NCBI GenBank assembly: GCA_964438995.1
Contig: CAYTMQ010000003.1
Coordinates: 1 to 64,000, forward strand
Source: JABMMZ01 sp964438995
Lineage (GTDB): Bacteria > Bacteroidota > Bacteroidia > NS11-12g > UBA955
DNA: 64,000 bases
Direction: 5' to 3'
In this document: piece by piece, positions 51,202 through 60,081 of the stretch
Numbering within the stretch: position 1 is the stretch's first letter
How the letters are laid out: each line of letters begins with the position of its first letter
Program-made: the position numbers and the translations under genes
The notes under the pieces: model-generated
What the model was told of the DNA's origin: nothing
The model's input: only the letters and a program-made list of their open reading frames with translations
Database searches by the model: none

Positions 51202-51864
51202 TCAATCAATACATTCCATCATCAATAAAAATCCACTATCAAAATTTACGGTGACGATTCCAGATGTTTCAACTTGATTGCTACTGCTGGTATTGTATGG
51301 GTATTCGAGAGTTCTACCTCCCAAATTCCATTTCAAATTCTCTGTTACTAAATTTTCAACTTTATTTAGTGGAATCAACGACAGATTATACCCTTCTTTA
51401 AAGTACTTTTTAAAACCACTATTGATTGGATAAATCCTTGAATGATCGTCTATCATCACTTGGTTGATGGATTTGCTGTATCTGGCTAATATGCCAATAT
51501 TGTTGATGTAATGATCGCTTCTTTTTCCTGTTGCCCAGATAATATTAACATCGCTGAAATGTCTTTTGATTAGAAATTCTATCCCCTTTTCCAAATCTGT
51601 CTTTTCTTGGTCGGGAACATATTCTATGATGGTATCTGGTGGAATTTTAGACCTTACTTCATCCAAACTTTGATGATCAAAATCTCCTAGCACCACATCG
51701 AATTTAATACCTAATTCTAGAACCCTGTCTAATGCACCATCTAAGACCACAATAAACGGACTCCATTCTAAAAGTTGATCTATAATTTCCCTGCTGCAAG
51801 ATTGACCATTGGCAATAATCAATGCTGGTTCTTGACCTTCTCTTACAACATGATGAGACGACAT
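51202..51864 (-). CDS. thiN: Thiamine pyrophosphokinase
   Basis: The 220-residue protein has the family motifs: FIVVLDGALDRVLELG, VVLGDFDH, YVPDQEKTDLEKGI and ATGKRSDHYINNI. It transfers pyrophosphate from ATP to thiamine to make the cofactor thiamine diphosphate. The C-terminal beta domain (LSLIPLNKVENLVTENLKWNL) binds thiamine. It is encoded one base after the large secreted protein gene. Confidence 0.9.
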   Translation of the reverse strand: MSSHHVVREGQEPALIIANGQSCSREIIDQLLEWSPFIVVLDGALDRVLELGIKFDVVLGDFDHQSLDEVRSKIPPDTIIEYVPDQEKTDLEKGIEFLIKRHFSDVNIIWATGKRSDHYINNIGILARYSKSINQVMIDDHSRIYPINSGFKKYFKEGYNLSLIPLNKVENLVTENLKWNLGGRTLEYPYNTSSSNQVETSGIVTVNFDSGFLLMMECID

Positions 51865-51865
51865 G

Positions 51866-54256
51866 TTAATGCAATATATTGAAACGAATATTTCCTTGAT
51901 AGGTATCAGATTGATACGTCAAGATGTAATTTCCACTATTCAATTCTGATGTATTAATTGTGTTGACGCCTCCATTTAAAACGCCAGACAAAACAACTTT
52001 TCCTAGTGCATCAATCAATTGGAATTTAGCCGAAACCTGATCCTTCATTTCTACAATTAATTCGTTTGATGCTGGCACTGGGTAGGCTGTCTTAAGTATT
52101 TCTTCTTGAATGTTAGAAACTGAACTTTCTCCAGCATTATTGATTACACCTTTAAATATACCTCTTCCGTGAGTAAAGAAATAAATATCTTTTTTCCCTG
52201 CATCAATTTGAATACATCTAACAACTGTTGATGGCACTCTTGTATCTTTTAACCATGTTAAACCGCCATCTTCTGTCACATACAAACCATAGTCTGTACC
52301 TGCAAACATCACTTGTTCTGGATTAAAAGGGTCGCATTCAACCCAGTTAACAGGCAAACCTTTAGGCAATGTTCTTCCAATATTGGTGAATACTGGCGTA
52401 CCAAAGATATCGCTCACAACCCAAATTCTACTAGAATCTGCAATATTGTTTAAACCAATGATGATTTTATCTCTATAACCAGGTATCACTTTAATGCTTG
52501 CAATAAATGAAGACCTAATGTACGATGGCATTTTGAGTCTTAAATCAACTACTTTTGGAGTAGTATTCATAATAGAATCAAAAGCTATCAAACTAAAACT
52601 TCCTCCACAAAATGCAGAAGGATTTGAGCCCGGAGCCAATTCAGCACTATACAATCTTCCTGATGCAACATTACCCAATTTCTTAAAACTACTGCCTTCG
52701 TTAGAGCTAAAATAGACGTTTACACCAGCAGGGTACAACAAAAATTCGCCATGAGTTTTACTCACTGTATATGGATGTATGAACCATTTCTGATCTGTTG
52801 AAACAGGTAAATTATTAGAGATGACTGCTCCATTCTTATAAACAAAACCATTTTGAGTGGCAAAGTATCTGGTACCTTGTTCGCTTGAATGATAGAATGA
52901 ATATCCACCATCAGCACCATAAATGTTACTAAATATTGGATTCAAATTTTTACCTTCTTTGGTTCCATTGTCTTGCGCTCCAGCAAAAACATCTTTTGCA
53001 AATGGAGACACATCACCATGATAAAACTGGGTAACGTTTAATCCATTGTTTAAGTTGGTAAACGACCCAAATATACCCCAAGTATAGTAACACATTCCGC
53101 CATCAGAACCTACATAGACTCTGTTATTAGATGAAACTGCAATGTGGTGATCAGCGTGTTGTTGAGTGGCTTTCGACCAAGTCTTAGCGCCATCTTTTGA
53201 ATAGCCTGAATTTACTGAACCTATAAAAATGGCATTTGAGTCATTGCCACTTACTTCCATTGTCAATGTATACCAAGTAAACCCAAAATTCACGGTACCA
53301 TTAGGATTGGTTTTCACTTGAAATGTTTTTCCGCCATCTGAAGATTTATAAAAATTTTGTAAAACACCATTATACGAATCGTCTGGACCAGAAATAGCTG
53401 CATAAACAACGTTTGGAAAGTTCTTACAATAGGCTAATTCTCCTCTTGCTGTTCCTGTTGAGGTAATACTAGCTACTTTGGTAAATGTATTGATATTACC
53501 ATTGTCCGACCTGTAAACACCATTGCCTTTTAATGTAAACATTACTGAGCCATCAGGAAATATTTCTAAATCGTTCATTTCATTGCCTGAATTATATACT
53601 CTTATAAATGTATCACCTGCGTCGGTGCTCTTCCACAATCCTTTACCTTGTGTTGCAACATACAAAGTGTTGGAATCCTTTGGTGAACATTTCAATGACC
53701 AACAGAACTCAAAGTTTGAATTGTTGGTTGAGGGTAACTGGAAAAATGACTTACCACCATCAACAGATTTAAACACACCCATACCAATCAAATCGGCACT
53801 GTTGCCTTGAGCTTCGCCAGTGCAATAGTACATTACTTGTGGGTTGAAAGGATTTTGATTCATATAAGTAACACTAGGACACATTGCTTGGTCGTTTATG
53901 GCTTTCCAAGATGAACCATTGTCCAAAGATTCGAAAATTCCACCCGAAGCTGCTCCTGCCAATAGTCTATTTGGAGTACTGTAATCTACAATAATGCCTT
54001 TAATTCTGCCCCCAATATTGTCTGGACCCAACTCGCTAACAGTAAGGAGCGCATTTGAATTTGATCTTTTACTTGACGCCACGTCCCATTGGTACTTCGA
54101 CATGTCTGGCAACTGATTGCTGCCATTTGTTTTCATATACAACCACTGCTGATAATAGCCTGGTTTTGCTTCACTTTCTTTAACAGCGTGATGCGAATTA
54201 CACGAATAAAAAACAACACTTGAAACGGTTAAAAATAATAAGTACCTGAAAGTCAT
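51866..54256 (-). CDS. Secreted BNR/sortilin-type propeller protein with type A T9SS sorting domain
   Basis: The frame begins at a TTG (54265), but the ATG at 54256 opens a lipoprotein-type signal (LFLTVSSVVFYSC), giving 796 residues. The body shows many repeats of the form S-x-D-x-G-x-T-W (SLDNGSSWKAIN, SVDGGKSFFQL, STDAGDTFIRV, TEDGGLTWLKD), typical of multi-bladed sortilin/BNR propellers. The last ~80 residues (AYPVPASNELIVEM…ALGKVVLSG…GNYILTY) are a type A T9SS C-terminal domain, so the protein is exported by the type IX system. Carrying both a lipobox and a T9SS tail is slightly unusual. Confidence 0.85.
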   Translation of the reverse strand: MTFRYLLFLTVSSVVFYSCNSHHAVKESEAKPGYYQQWLYMKTNGSNQLPDMSKYQWDVASSKRSNSNALLTVSELGPDNIGGRIKGIIVDYSTPNRLLAGAASGGIFESLDNGSSWKAINDQAMCPSVTYMNQNPFNPQVMYYCTGEAQGNSADLIGMGVFKSVDGGKSFFQLPSTNNSNFEFCWSLKCSPKDSNTLYVATQGKGLWKSTDAGDTFIRVYNSGNEMNDLEIFPDGSVMFTLKGNGVYRSDNGNINTFTKVASITSTGTARGELAYCKNFPNVVYAAISGPDDSYNGVLQNFYKSSDGGKTFQVKTNPNGTVNFGFTWYTLTMEVSGNDSNAIFIGSVNSGYSKDGAKTWSKATQQHADHHIAVSSNNRVYVGSDGGMCYYTWGIFGSFTNLNNGLNVTQFYHGDVSPFAKDVFAGAQDNGTKEGKNLNPIFSNIYGADGGYSFYHSSEQGTRYFATQNGFVYKNGAVISNNLPVSTDQKWFIHPYTVSKTHGEFLLYPAGVNVYFSSNEGSSFKKLGNVASGRLYSAELAPGSNPSAFCGGSFSLIAFDSIMNTTPKVVDLRLKMPSYIRSSFIASIKVIPGYRDKIIIGLNNIADSSRIWVVSDIFGTPVFTNIGRTLPKGLPVNWVECDPFNPEQVMFAGTDYGLYVTEDGGLTWLKDTRVPSTVVRCIQIDAGKKDIYFFTHGRGIFKGVINNAGESSVSNIQEEILKTAYPVPASNELIVEMKDQVSAKFQLIDALGKVVLSGVLNGGVNTINTSELNSGNYILTYQSDTYQGNIRFNILH

Positions 54257-54314
54257 AAGCGGCAAATATAAGAATTATTTATTTTTTCGATACTTTATAT
54301 AAGATACTAAACCC

Positions 54315-54322
54315 TAATTTTG
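54315..54322 (+). promoter_or_regulatory. Candidate -7 box TAATTTTG of msrA
   Basis: TAATTTTG matches the Bacteroidota consensus TAnnTTTG and lies 8 bases before the msrA ATG. A -33 TTTG at the usual distance is not evident, so this is a weak call. Confidence 0.35.
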
Positions 54323-54330
54323 CATGAAGT

Positions 54331-54876
54331 ATGAATAATTCTATTGAGGTAGCAACGTTAGCAGGAGGATGTTTTTGGTGTATCGAAACGACAATGAAAA
54401 GGCTTAAAGGTGTCGAAGAAGTGCTTTCTGGCTATACTGGAGGCAAAATCTCAAATCCGACCTACAGAGAAGTATGCAGCGGTTTAACCGGGCATGCAGA
54501 GGCTGTTAAAATAACTTTTGACAATACCGTTATTGATTATAACACTATTTTAAAAGTGTTTTTTGCTATGCACGATCCAACTACACTTAACAGACAAGGT
54601 GCTGATATTGGCACACAATACCGCTCTGCTATTTATTATCATAACGACAATCAAAAACAACAAGCCGAAGCATTAATAGCTCAACTTGAAAAAGATGAGG
54701 TATTTTCTAAAATCGTAACTGAATTAAGTCCAGCTGAAACATTTTACATCGCCGAAGATTACCATCAAAACTATTATGAGTTAAATAGAACTCAAAATGC
54801 TTATTGTACAGCAGTAATCGATCCTAAAGTCAATAAGCTACGCAAATCATTTGCTCATCTACTTAAGCAAGATTAA
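54331..54876 (+). CDS. msrA: Peptide-methionine (S)-S-oxide reductase
   Basis: The 181-residue protein has the catalytic GCFWC motif (Cys14, with Cys17), GYTGG, the block GLTGHAEAVKITFD and EDYHQNYYELN near the C terminus. It reduces methionine-S-sulfoxide in proteins and protects against oxidative damage. There is no signal peptide, so it is cytoplasmic. It is a monocistronic gene between divergent and convergent large secreted-protein genes, closed by a strong terminator. Confidence 0.95.
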   Translation: MNNSIEVATLAGGCFWCIETTMKRLKGVEEVLSGYTGGKISNPTYREVCSGLTGHAEAVKITFDNTVIDYNTILKVFFAMHDPTTLNRQGADIGTQYRSAIYYHNDNQKQQAEALIAQLEKDEVFSKIVTELSPAETFYIAEDYHQNYYELNRTQNAYCTAVIDPKVNKLRKSFAHLLKQD

Positions 54877-54899
54877 ACCATCCAAATATTACCACAAAC

Positions 54900-54929
54900 A
54901 AAAACGCCACTTAAATAAGTGGCGTTTTT
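54900..54929. terminator. Bidirectional Rho-independent terminator
   Basis: A perfect 13-pair stem AAAAACGCCACTT/AAGTGGCGTTTTT with an AAAT loop is flanked by A- and T-runs. It serves both msrA (+) and the convergent PKD-protein gene (-). Confidence 0.92.
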
Positions 54930-54960
54930 GTTATATATGACTCCTATTATTTCAGGAGTA

Positions 54961-57900
54961 TTAGTGGACTACACTCAATTTGGTCACAGAACGCACACCA
55001 TCGATGATTACTTCAACGGTATACATACCAGAAGCTAAATCTCCGACATACAATTCTGAAGACGTTTGAGCTAGATCTTGACTCAATACTACTTGTCCTA
55101 CATTGTTAAGGATTCTTACTGTAGCATTGTTAGTGTTCATTAAATCAATATTGATATACTTATCTGTTGGATTAGGATACAATTTAAACTTATCAGCAAT
55201 TTCTGCATCTATTGATGTTTTAGAGATACCTACTCTCTTAGTAATTGAACATTCGCAATCAGCATCTTTTGCTTTCATGGTGATTTCGAATGAACCTAAA
55301 TAAGCATATTTATAAGTTGGGGCAACTGCAGTTGAAGTTCCACCTTCTCCAAAGAACCACTCATATGAGTCGTATGTTGAAACACTTGGTGTGAATTTAT
55401 ATGTGTTAAATCCAATGGTGTTAGCTGGAGCAACAGTAAAGTTACATGTAGGTATGTTCGTTACTGTGATAGATTTGCTTGCAGTATCATCACAACCACC
55501 AGCAACTGATGCTATTAAATTTACTGTATAAGTAGTAGTAATTGTTTGAGTAAATTTATGTGATGGCATTGGGTTGGTATTAACTGGACTGTTGTCACCA
55601 AAATACCATTTGTATAAGATTTCACCATCTTCTATGGTAGATAAATTGACAAATTGAGCGTCTTCGTTAACACAGATATCATAAGTTTTGAAATCTGCTT
55701 TTGGCTGGGTTAATACATCAATTTGTTTAACTGTTTCAGATTGACATCCGTTACTCAAAATAGATTTTAAAGTTACGGTTTTAGGGCCATGCGATGTCCA
55801 TGTCTTAGAAACATTTTTAGTTGTTGCATCAGAACCTTCACTAAATTTCCAAATATAACTAGAGGTGATACCACTGAATTCAGTTGTAGTATTCACAAAA
55901 CTAGTTGGGTCATTTTGACATAGTTTATTATATGTGAAATCAACGACTGGAGCAGGTTTAATCACTACTTGGTGAACGATTGAATCAGCACAACCAAATT
56001 CAGATACTGATTTTAACTTAACATCAAATGTTCCAGCTGCAGAGAATGCATGAGTCGGATCTATTATTGTTGAAATATTGCCATCGTTAAAATTCCACCA
56101 AGCACCAACTTTACCACTGCTTATGGTTGATTCATTGTCAAATGTAATTGGCTCGTTCATACAAACTGGTGCACTTGGACCATTGAATTCTGCGACTGGA
56201 GTTGGGAATACATATGCCTTTCTTACTACTGTAGCAATACAACCATTTCTGTTGGCAGTTAAAGTAACAGAGTATCCACTTGGAGTTGGATACATATGAG
56301 TAGGACTTGTTACATTTGAAGTTGGTGTGTTATCACCGAAATTCCAAGTGTAAACTATACCTGTTCCAGGTGTTTGGTTAACAAAGTTAACTGCATTGCC
56401 TTCGCAAGCATTAACAGATTTGAATGATGCCTGTGGAATTTCACCAACTTGTATGGCAATTGTAGTATCTTTTTCTATACCATAAGGGAAACTTTTAGCA
56501 GTAAGCTTGATATAGTAAGTACCTTTGGTGTCAAATCTTTGAACTGGTTCTGTAAAATCAGAACTATCGGTAGGTGTAAACTCCCATTTGTATGTCATAC
56601 TACCTGAGTGGATAGTTGACAAATTTGTGAAGTATACGTCATCTCCTTCGCATATTGATGTTGGGAAGCTGAAATTTACTTTTGGAGTTGGTGCAATATG
56701 AATGATTCTTGATATTATAGTGTCACAGAAATACGGACCTAAATCACTAGCGCTAACTATAACTCTGATATTACTATCTAATAAGTCTGCATCAGGCGTG
56801 AATGTTAATACACCATTACCTGAACCAGGATTAGAGAAACTGTAAAGTGAAGTATTAACCGGAACACCATATTCTGATTCTAAAGTCACAGAATTTACTT
56901 TCCAAGTTGAACCATGTCCACTATTTGAATATCCACTTGGAGGAGTTAACTCATAAACCAATTGAGAGCCAACTTCAGAGACATCTGGATCGTTTAATAA
57001 ACCTAAAGAGTATTTTCCGTTAAAATTGTTGTCTACTATTAAATCAGAACCAGAAGGTTTAGGATTAACAACAACTATTACTGGCTCTCTAGAAGAAGAA
57101 GCACAAGTTTTTTGATAAATAAATTCACAATCTACAGTCCATGGCGTGTTTACACCCCATCTTCCAAACTTACCGTATACAGCATTACCACCAGTGATGG
57201 TCAAATCAGAATTTGAATAAGAATTGGTACCATAGTTCATCCAGATATCTTCACCACTTAATGGATTGGTTGTGATGTAAAGTCCGTATTCTATACCTGG
57301 TTCTAAAACCAATTCCACTGGAATAGTATTTAATGAACCGCCACTAACAATAGGAGCGTCAAAAACTCTTTCCCATGCTGTTGAGTCATTTTCAACACCA
57401 GCAAATCCACCTTTTCTCATGTACACTGTATAGTGAGGAGCAGAATTGCCAAACAAGCCTTGAACCTTAAGTCCAGAAATCTTAATTAAATCGTTAGATG
57501 TAACTTTAAACATACCACCGTTATATTCATTTTGGTCATATGATATCATGGTGTAATTGTTAAAGCCAGTACTTAAATTTTGTTCAGTGCTTTTAAATCT
57601 TAATGCTTCAGCATAGAATGTATCTGTTGCATATAAGAATGGAGTAACAAAAGATCCACCCATCTTCAACATAGAACCACCAGTTGGATCACTGTACCAT
57701 CCAATCGAATCGTTAGAAGATACAGAAATGGTTTCTTTACCAACACCACATCTCACAACATCAGTTCCAGAAGGAATAGAAGGAGCACCAGAATGTTTGT
57801 ATACAACAGTTACAGTATCGTTATATGATTCTGAATCTGGGTTACCATTTGGATCGTAAGTCCAGATTTTAAATGTATAAGTAGTATTGGCTGTAAATGA

Positions 57901-58635
57901 ATAATTACTAGCCAACATCAATTGCACTGTTTCTTCTGAATTCAATGCTGTAGAAACGTAAATTGGAGTTTGAGTAGTACCGTTAATAGAATAACCAACA
58001 TAGTAGTTGTTTACGGTATTATCACCAACATTCATGATATTGGCGTAAATGTTTTGAGTGTAAGCACACTCATTAGGAGTAACTAAAGATTTTGCTGATA
58101 AATTATCATTACCATAAATTCTTTCGATTTCAACAATCATGTCTTGATTGGCATTTTGGTACCACCACTGACATGTTTCAGTGTTCATACCTCCCCAGTT
58201 TGGAGAAGTAATACCTGGTCTGATTGTGTAAGAAGTTCCACAATTACAAGTATATTGATTGATAGTCAATTCAATGTAATCAGAATAATTTCCGCAATTG
58301 TAATCTGAGCAACCAGTTCCAACACTCCATACCGCGCCATCGCATGGTACAGAAACATCATAACCGTTATAAAGAGCGTCTGCTATTTGTCTAACAGCAT
58401 ACTTGTCAGTACAAGACTTTCCTGTCATGTCATAAGTACCACGCATTGTAATTTTGAGGTACTTGTCAACTGTCGTGTCAAGTGTTGTAATTAATCCCAC
58501 CCAATTGTCATACTGAGCATCCCCAGGACAATAGCCGTAATTGTAGTCAAAATACTCATTATAAGTTAATTTTGATTGGGCCGTGACAAAAAATGGAATA
58601 GAAAGAACGAATAAAAGTAGTGTACGTTTAATCAT
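54961..58635 (-). CDS. Large secreted PKD-repeat protein with type A T9SS sorting domain
   Basis: The ATG at 58635 starts the signal peptide MIKRTLLLFVLSIPFFVTAQS (1224 residues; the longer frame begins at a TTG). The middle region has a CARDB-like segment and domains with GNGVLTFTPDAD-type strands. Six or more PKD domains follow, each with a WxFGD-like core (YTWNFGDNTPTSN, GAWWNFNDGN, YKWYFGDNSPVNT, YEWFFGEGGTS). The C terminus (LYPNPTDKYINIDLM…GQVVLSQ…GMYTVEV) is a type A T9SS domain. It probably serves as an adhesin or exposed surface protein. Confidence 0.88.
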   Translation of the reverse strand: MIKRTLLLFVLSIPFFVTAQSKLTYNEYFDYNYGYCPGDAQYDNWVGLITTLDTTVDKYLKITMRGTYDMTGKSCTDKYAVRQIADALYNGYDVSVPCDGAVWSVGTGCSDYNCGNYSDYIELTINQYTCNCGTSYTIRPGITSPNWGGMNTETCQWWYQNANQDMIVEIERIYGNDNLSAKSLVTPNECAYTQNIYANIMNVGDNTVNNYYVGYSINGTTQTPIYVSTALNSEETVQLMLASNYSFTANTTYTFKIWTYDPNGNPDSESYNDTVTVVYKHSGAPSIPSGTDVVRCGVGKETISVSSNDSIGWYSDPTGGSMLKMGGSFVTPFLYATDTFYAEALRFKSTEQNLSTGFNNYTMISYDQNEYNGGMFKVTSNDLIKISGLKVQGLFGNSAPHYTVYMRKGGFAGVENDSTAWERVFDAPIVSGGSLNTIPVELVLEPGIEYGLYITTNPLSGEDIWMNYGTNSYSNSDLTITGGNAVYGKFGRWGVNTPWTVDCEFIYQKTCASSSREPVIVVVNPKPSGSDLIVDNNFNGKYSLGLLNDPDVSEVGSQLVYELTPPSGYSNSGHGSTWKVNSVTLESEYGVPVNTSLYSFSNPGSGNGVLTFTPDADLLDSNIRVIVSASDLGPYFCDTIISRIIHIAPTPKVNFSFPTSICEGDDVYFTNLSTIHSGSMTYKWEFTPTDSSDFTEPVQRFDTKGTYYIKLTAKSFPYGIEKDTTIAIQVGEIPQASFKSVNACEGNAVNFVNQTPGTGIVYTWNFGDNTPTSNVTSPTHMYPTPSGYSVTLTANRNGCIATVVRKAYVFPTPVAEFNGPSAPVCMNEPITFDNESTISSGKVGAWWNFNDGNISTIIDPTHAFSAAGTFDVKLKSVSEFGCADSIVHQVVIKPAPVVDFTYNKLCQNDPTSFVNTTTEFSGITSSYIWKFSEGSDATTKNVSKTWTSHGPKTVTLKSILSNGCQSETVKQIDVLTQPKADFKTYDICVNEDAQFVNLSTIEDGEILYKWYFGDNSPVNTNPMPSHKFTQTITTTYTVNLIASVAGGCDDTASKSITVTNIPTCNFTVAPANTIGFNTYKFTPSVSTYDSYEWFFGEGGTSTAVAPTYKYAYLGSFEITMKAKDADCECSITKRVGISKTSIDAEIADKFKLYPNPTDKYINIDLMNTNNATVRILNNVGQVVLSQDLAQTSSELYVGDLASGMYTVEVIIDGVRSVTKLSVVH

Positions 58636-58656
58636 AGTTAATAAAAAATAGAAAGG

Positions 58657-58664
58657 CAAATCTA
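58657..58664 (-). promoter_or_regulatory. Candidate -7 box TAGATTTG of the PKD-protein gene
   Basis: On the minus strand TAGATTTG matches TAnnTTTG and lies 21 bases before the ATG at 58635. The expected upstream TTTG is degenerate. Confidence 0.4.
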
Positions 58665-58727
58665 CCTTATTTAGACCGAAATCAGAAAATTTTTACATTA
58701 TTTTTACATGAATGTTACAAACAAATT

Positions 58728-60026
58728 CTATCGTCTGCCTTTTAAATTGTTCATATTTTTCATCATTTTCTTCATATCACTAAATTGATTCAATAATTTG
58801 TTCAATTCTTGAATATTCTTTCCACTTCCGCGAACAATTCTATTTTTCCTTGATGCATTCAGTATTTCTGGGTTCTTTCTCTCTTGTGGCGTCATACTTT
58901 GAATCAGACATTCTATGCCCTTAAATGCATTTTCATCTACATCCAAATCCTTAATTTTGTTACCTACTCCAGGTATCATAGCCATCAAATCTTTGATGTT
59001 ACCCATTTTCTTAATTTGCTGTAACTGACCTAAAAAGTCGTCGAAATCGAAATCATTTTTACTGATTTTCTTATTCAACTTTTTCGCTTCTTCCTCATCG
59101 TAAACCGATTGAGCTCTCTCAACCAAACTGACAACGTCTCCCATTCCTAGGATTCTACTTGCCATCCTGTCTGGATAGAATATGTCTAAAGCATCCAGCT
59201 TTTCACCGTTACTTACAAATTTTATTGGCTTATTAACAACAGATTTAATAGACAATGCAGCACCACCTCTGGTATCACCATCCATTTTACTTAAAACTAC
59301 GCCATCAAAATCCAATCTATCATTGAAATTCTTTGCCGTGTTTACAGCGTCCTGACCAGTCATAGCATCCACCACAAACAATATCTCAGATGGCTTTAAT
59401 GCCATTTTAATATTGTATATCTCATTCATCATGTCCTCATCAATACTCAAACGACCAGCAGTATCGACAATTATCACATTGTTGTTGTGCTCTTTTGCAT
59501 ATTTAATAGCATTTTGAGCTATCTCAACTGGATTTTTGTTTTCAATTTCAGTGTATACATCTGTGTTGATAGATTCTCCTAAAACTTTAAGCTGTTCTAT
59601 CGCTGCAGGTCTGTATACGTCGCAAGCTACCAACAAAGGATTTCTGCCTTTCGAACGAATAAACTTCGCCAATTTTCCAGAAAATGTCGTTTTACCAGAA
59701 CCTTGTAATCCAGCTATTAATATAATAGAGGGATTGCCTACAATATTAACATCCTTTTGGTCACCACCTAACAATTCAACCAATTCATCATTGACAATTT
59801 TAGTCAATAATTGTCCAGGAGAAACACTGGTTAATACATTTTGACCCAATGCTTTTGCTTTAACCTGATCAGTAAAGTCTTTTGCAATTTTATAGTTAAC
59901 GTCGGCATCTACTAATGCACGTCTAATCTCTTTAACTGTTTCAGCAACGTTAATTTCAGAAATTCTACCCTGTCCTTTTAGGTTCTTTAGGGCTTTCTCA
60001 ATCTTAAGACTTAAGTTTTCAAACAT
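58728..60026 (-). CDS. ffh: Signal recognition particle protein Ffh
   Basis: The 432-residue SRP54-type GTPase has the N-domain, G1 GLQGSGKTT (106-114), DTAGR, the G-domain block LSKMDGDTRGGAAL and a methionine-rich C-terminal M-domain (ending MKKMMKNMNNLKGRR). It binds signal sequences and 4.5S RNA and delivers ribosomes to FtsY at the membrane. The length is slightly short at the C terminus, within the family range. Its promoter overlaps the end of the upstream surface-protein gene. Confidence 0.95.
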   Translation of the reverse strand: MFENLSLKIEKALKNLKGQGRISEINVAETVKEIRRALVDADVNYKIAKDFTDQVKAKALGQNVLTSVSPGQLLTKIVNDELVELLGGDQKDVNIVGNPSIILIAGLQGSGKTTFSGKLAKFIRSKGRNPLLVACDVYRPAAIEQLKVLGESINTDVYTEIENKNPVEIAQNAIKYAKEHNNNVIIVDTAGRLSIDEDMMNEIYNIKMALKPSEILFVVDAMTGQDAVNTAKNFNDRLDFDGVVLSKMDGDTRGGAALSIKSVVNKPIKFVSNGEKLDALDIFYPDRMASRILGMGDVVSLVERAQSVYDEEEAKKLNKKISKNDFDFDDFLGQLQQIKKMGNIKDLMAMIPGVGNKIKDLDVDENAFKGIECLIQSMTPQERKNPEILNASRKNRIVRGSGKNIQELNKLLNQFSDMKKMMKNMNNLKGRR

Positions 60027-60050
60027 TTTGCACGTTTATTTTAAGAGGTG

Positions 60051-60081
60051 CAAAAATACAGATTATCGGGCTTATCTCAAA
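60051..60081 (-). promoter_or_regulatory. Bacteroidota-type promoter of ffh
   Basis: On the minus strand TTTG (60078-60081) is followed after exactly 19 bases by TATTTTTG (60051-60058), matching the consensus TTTG-N19-TAnnTTTG. The box lies 24 bases before the ffh ATG, inside and just after the end of the large gene at 60072. Confidence 0.75.
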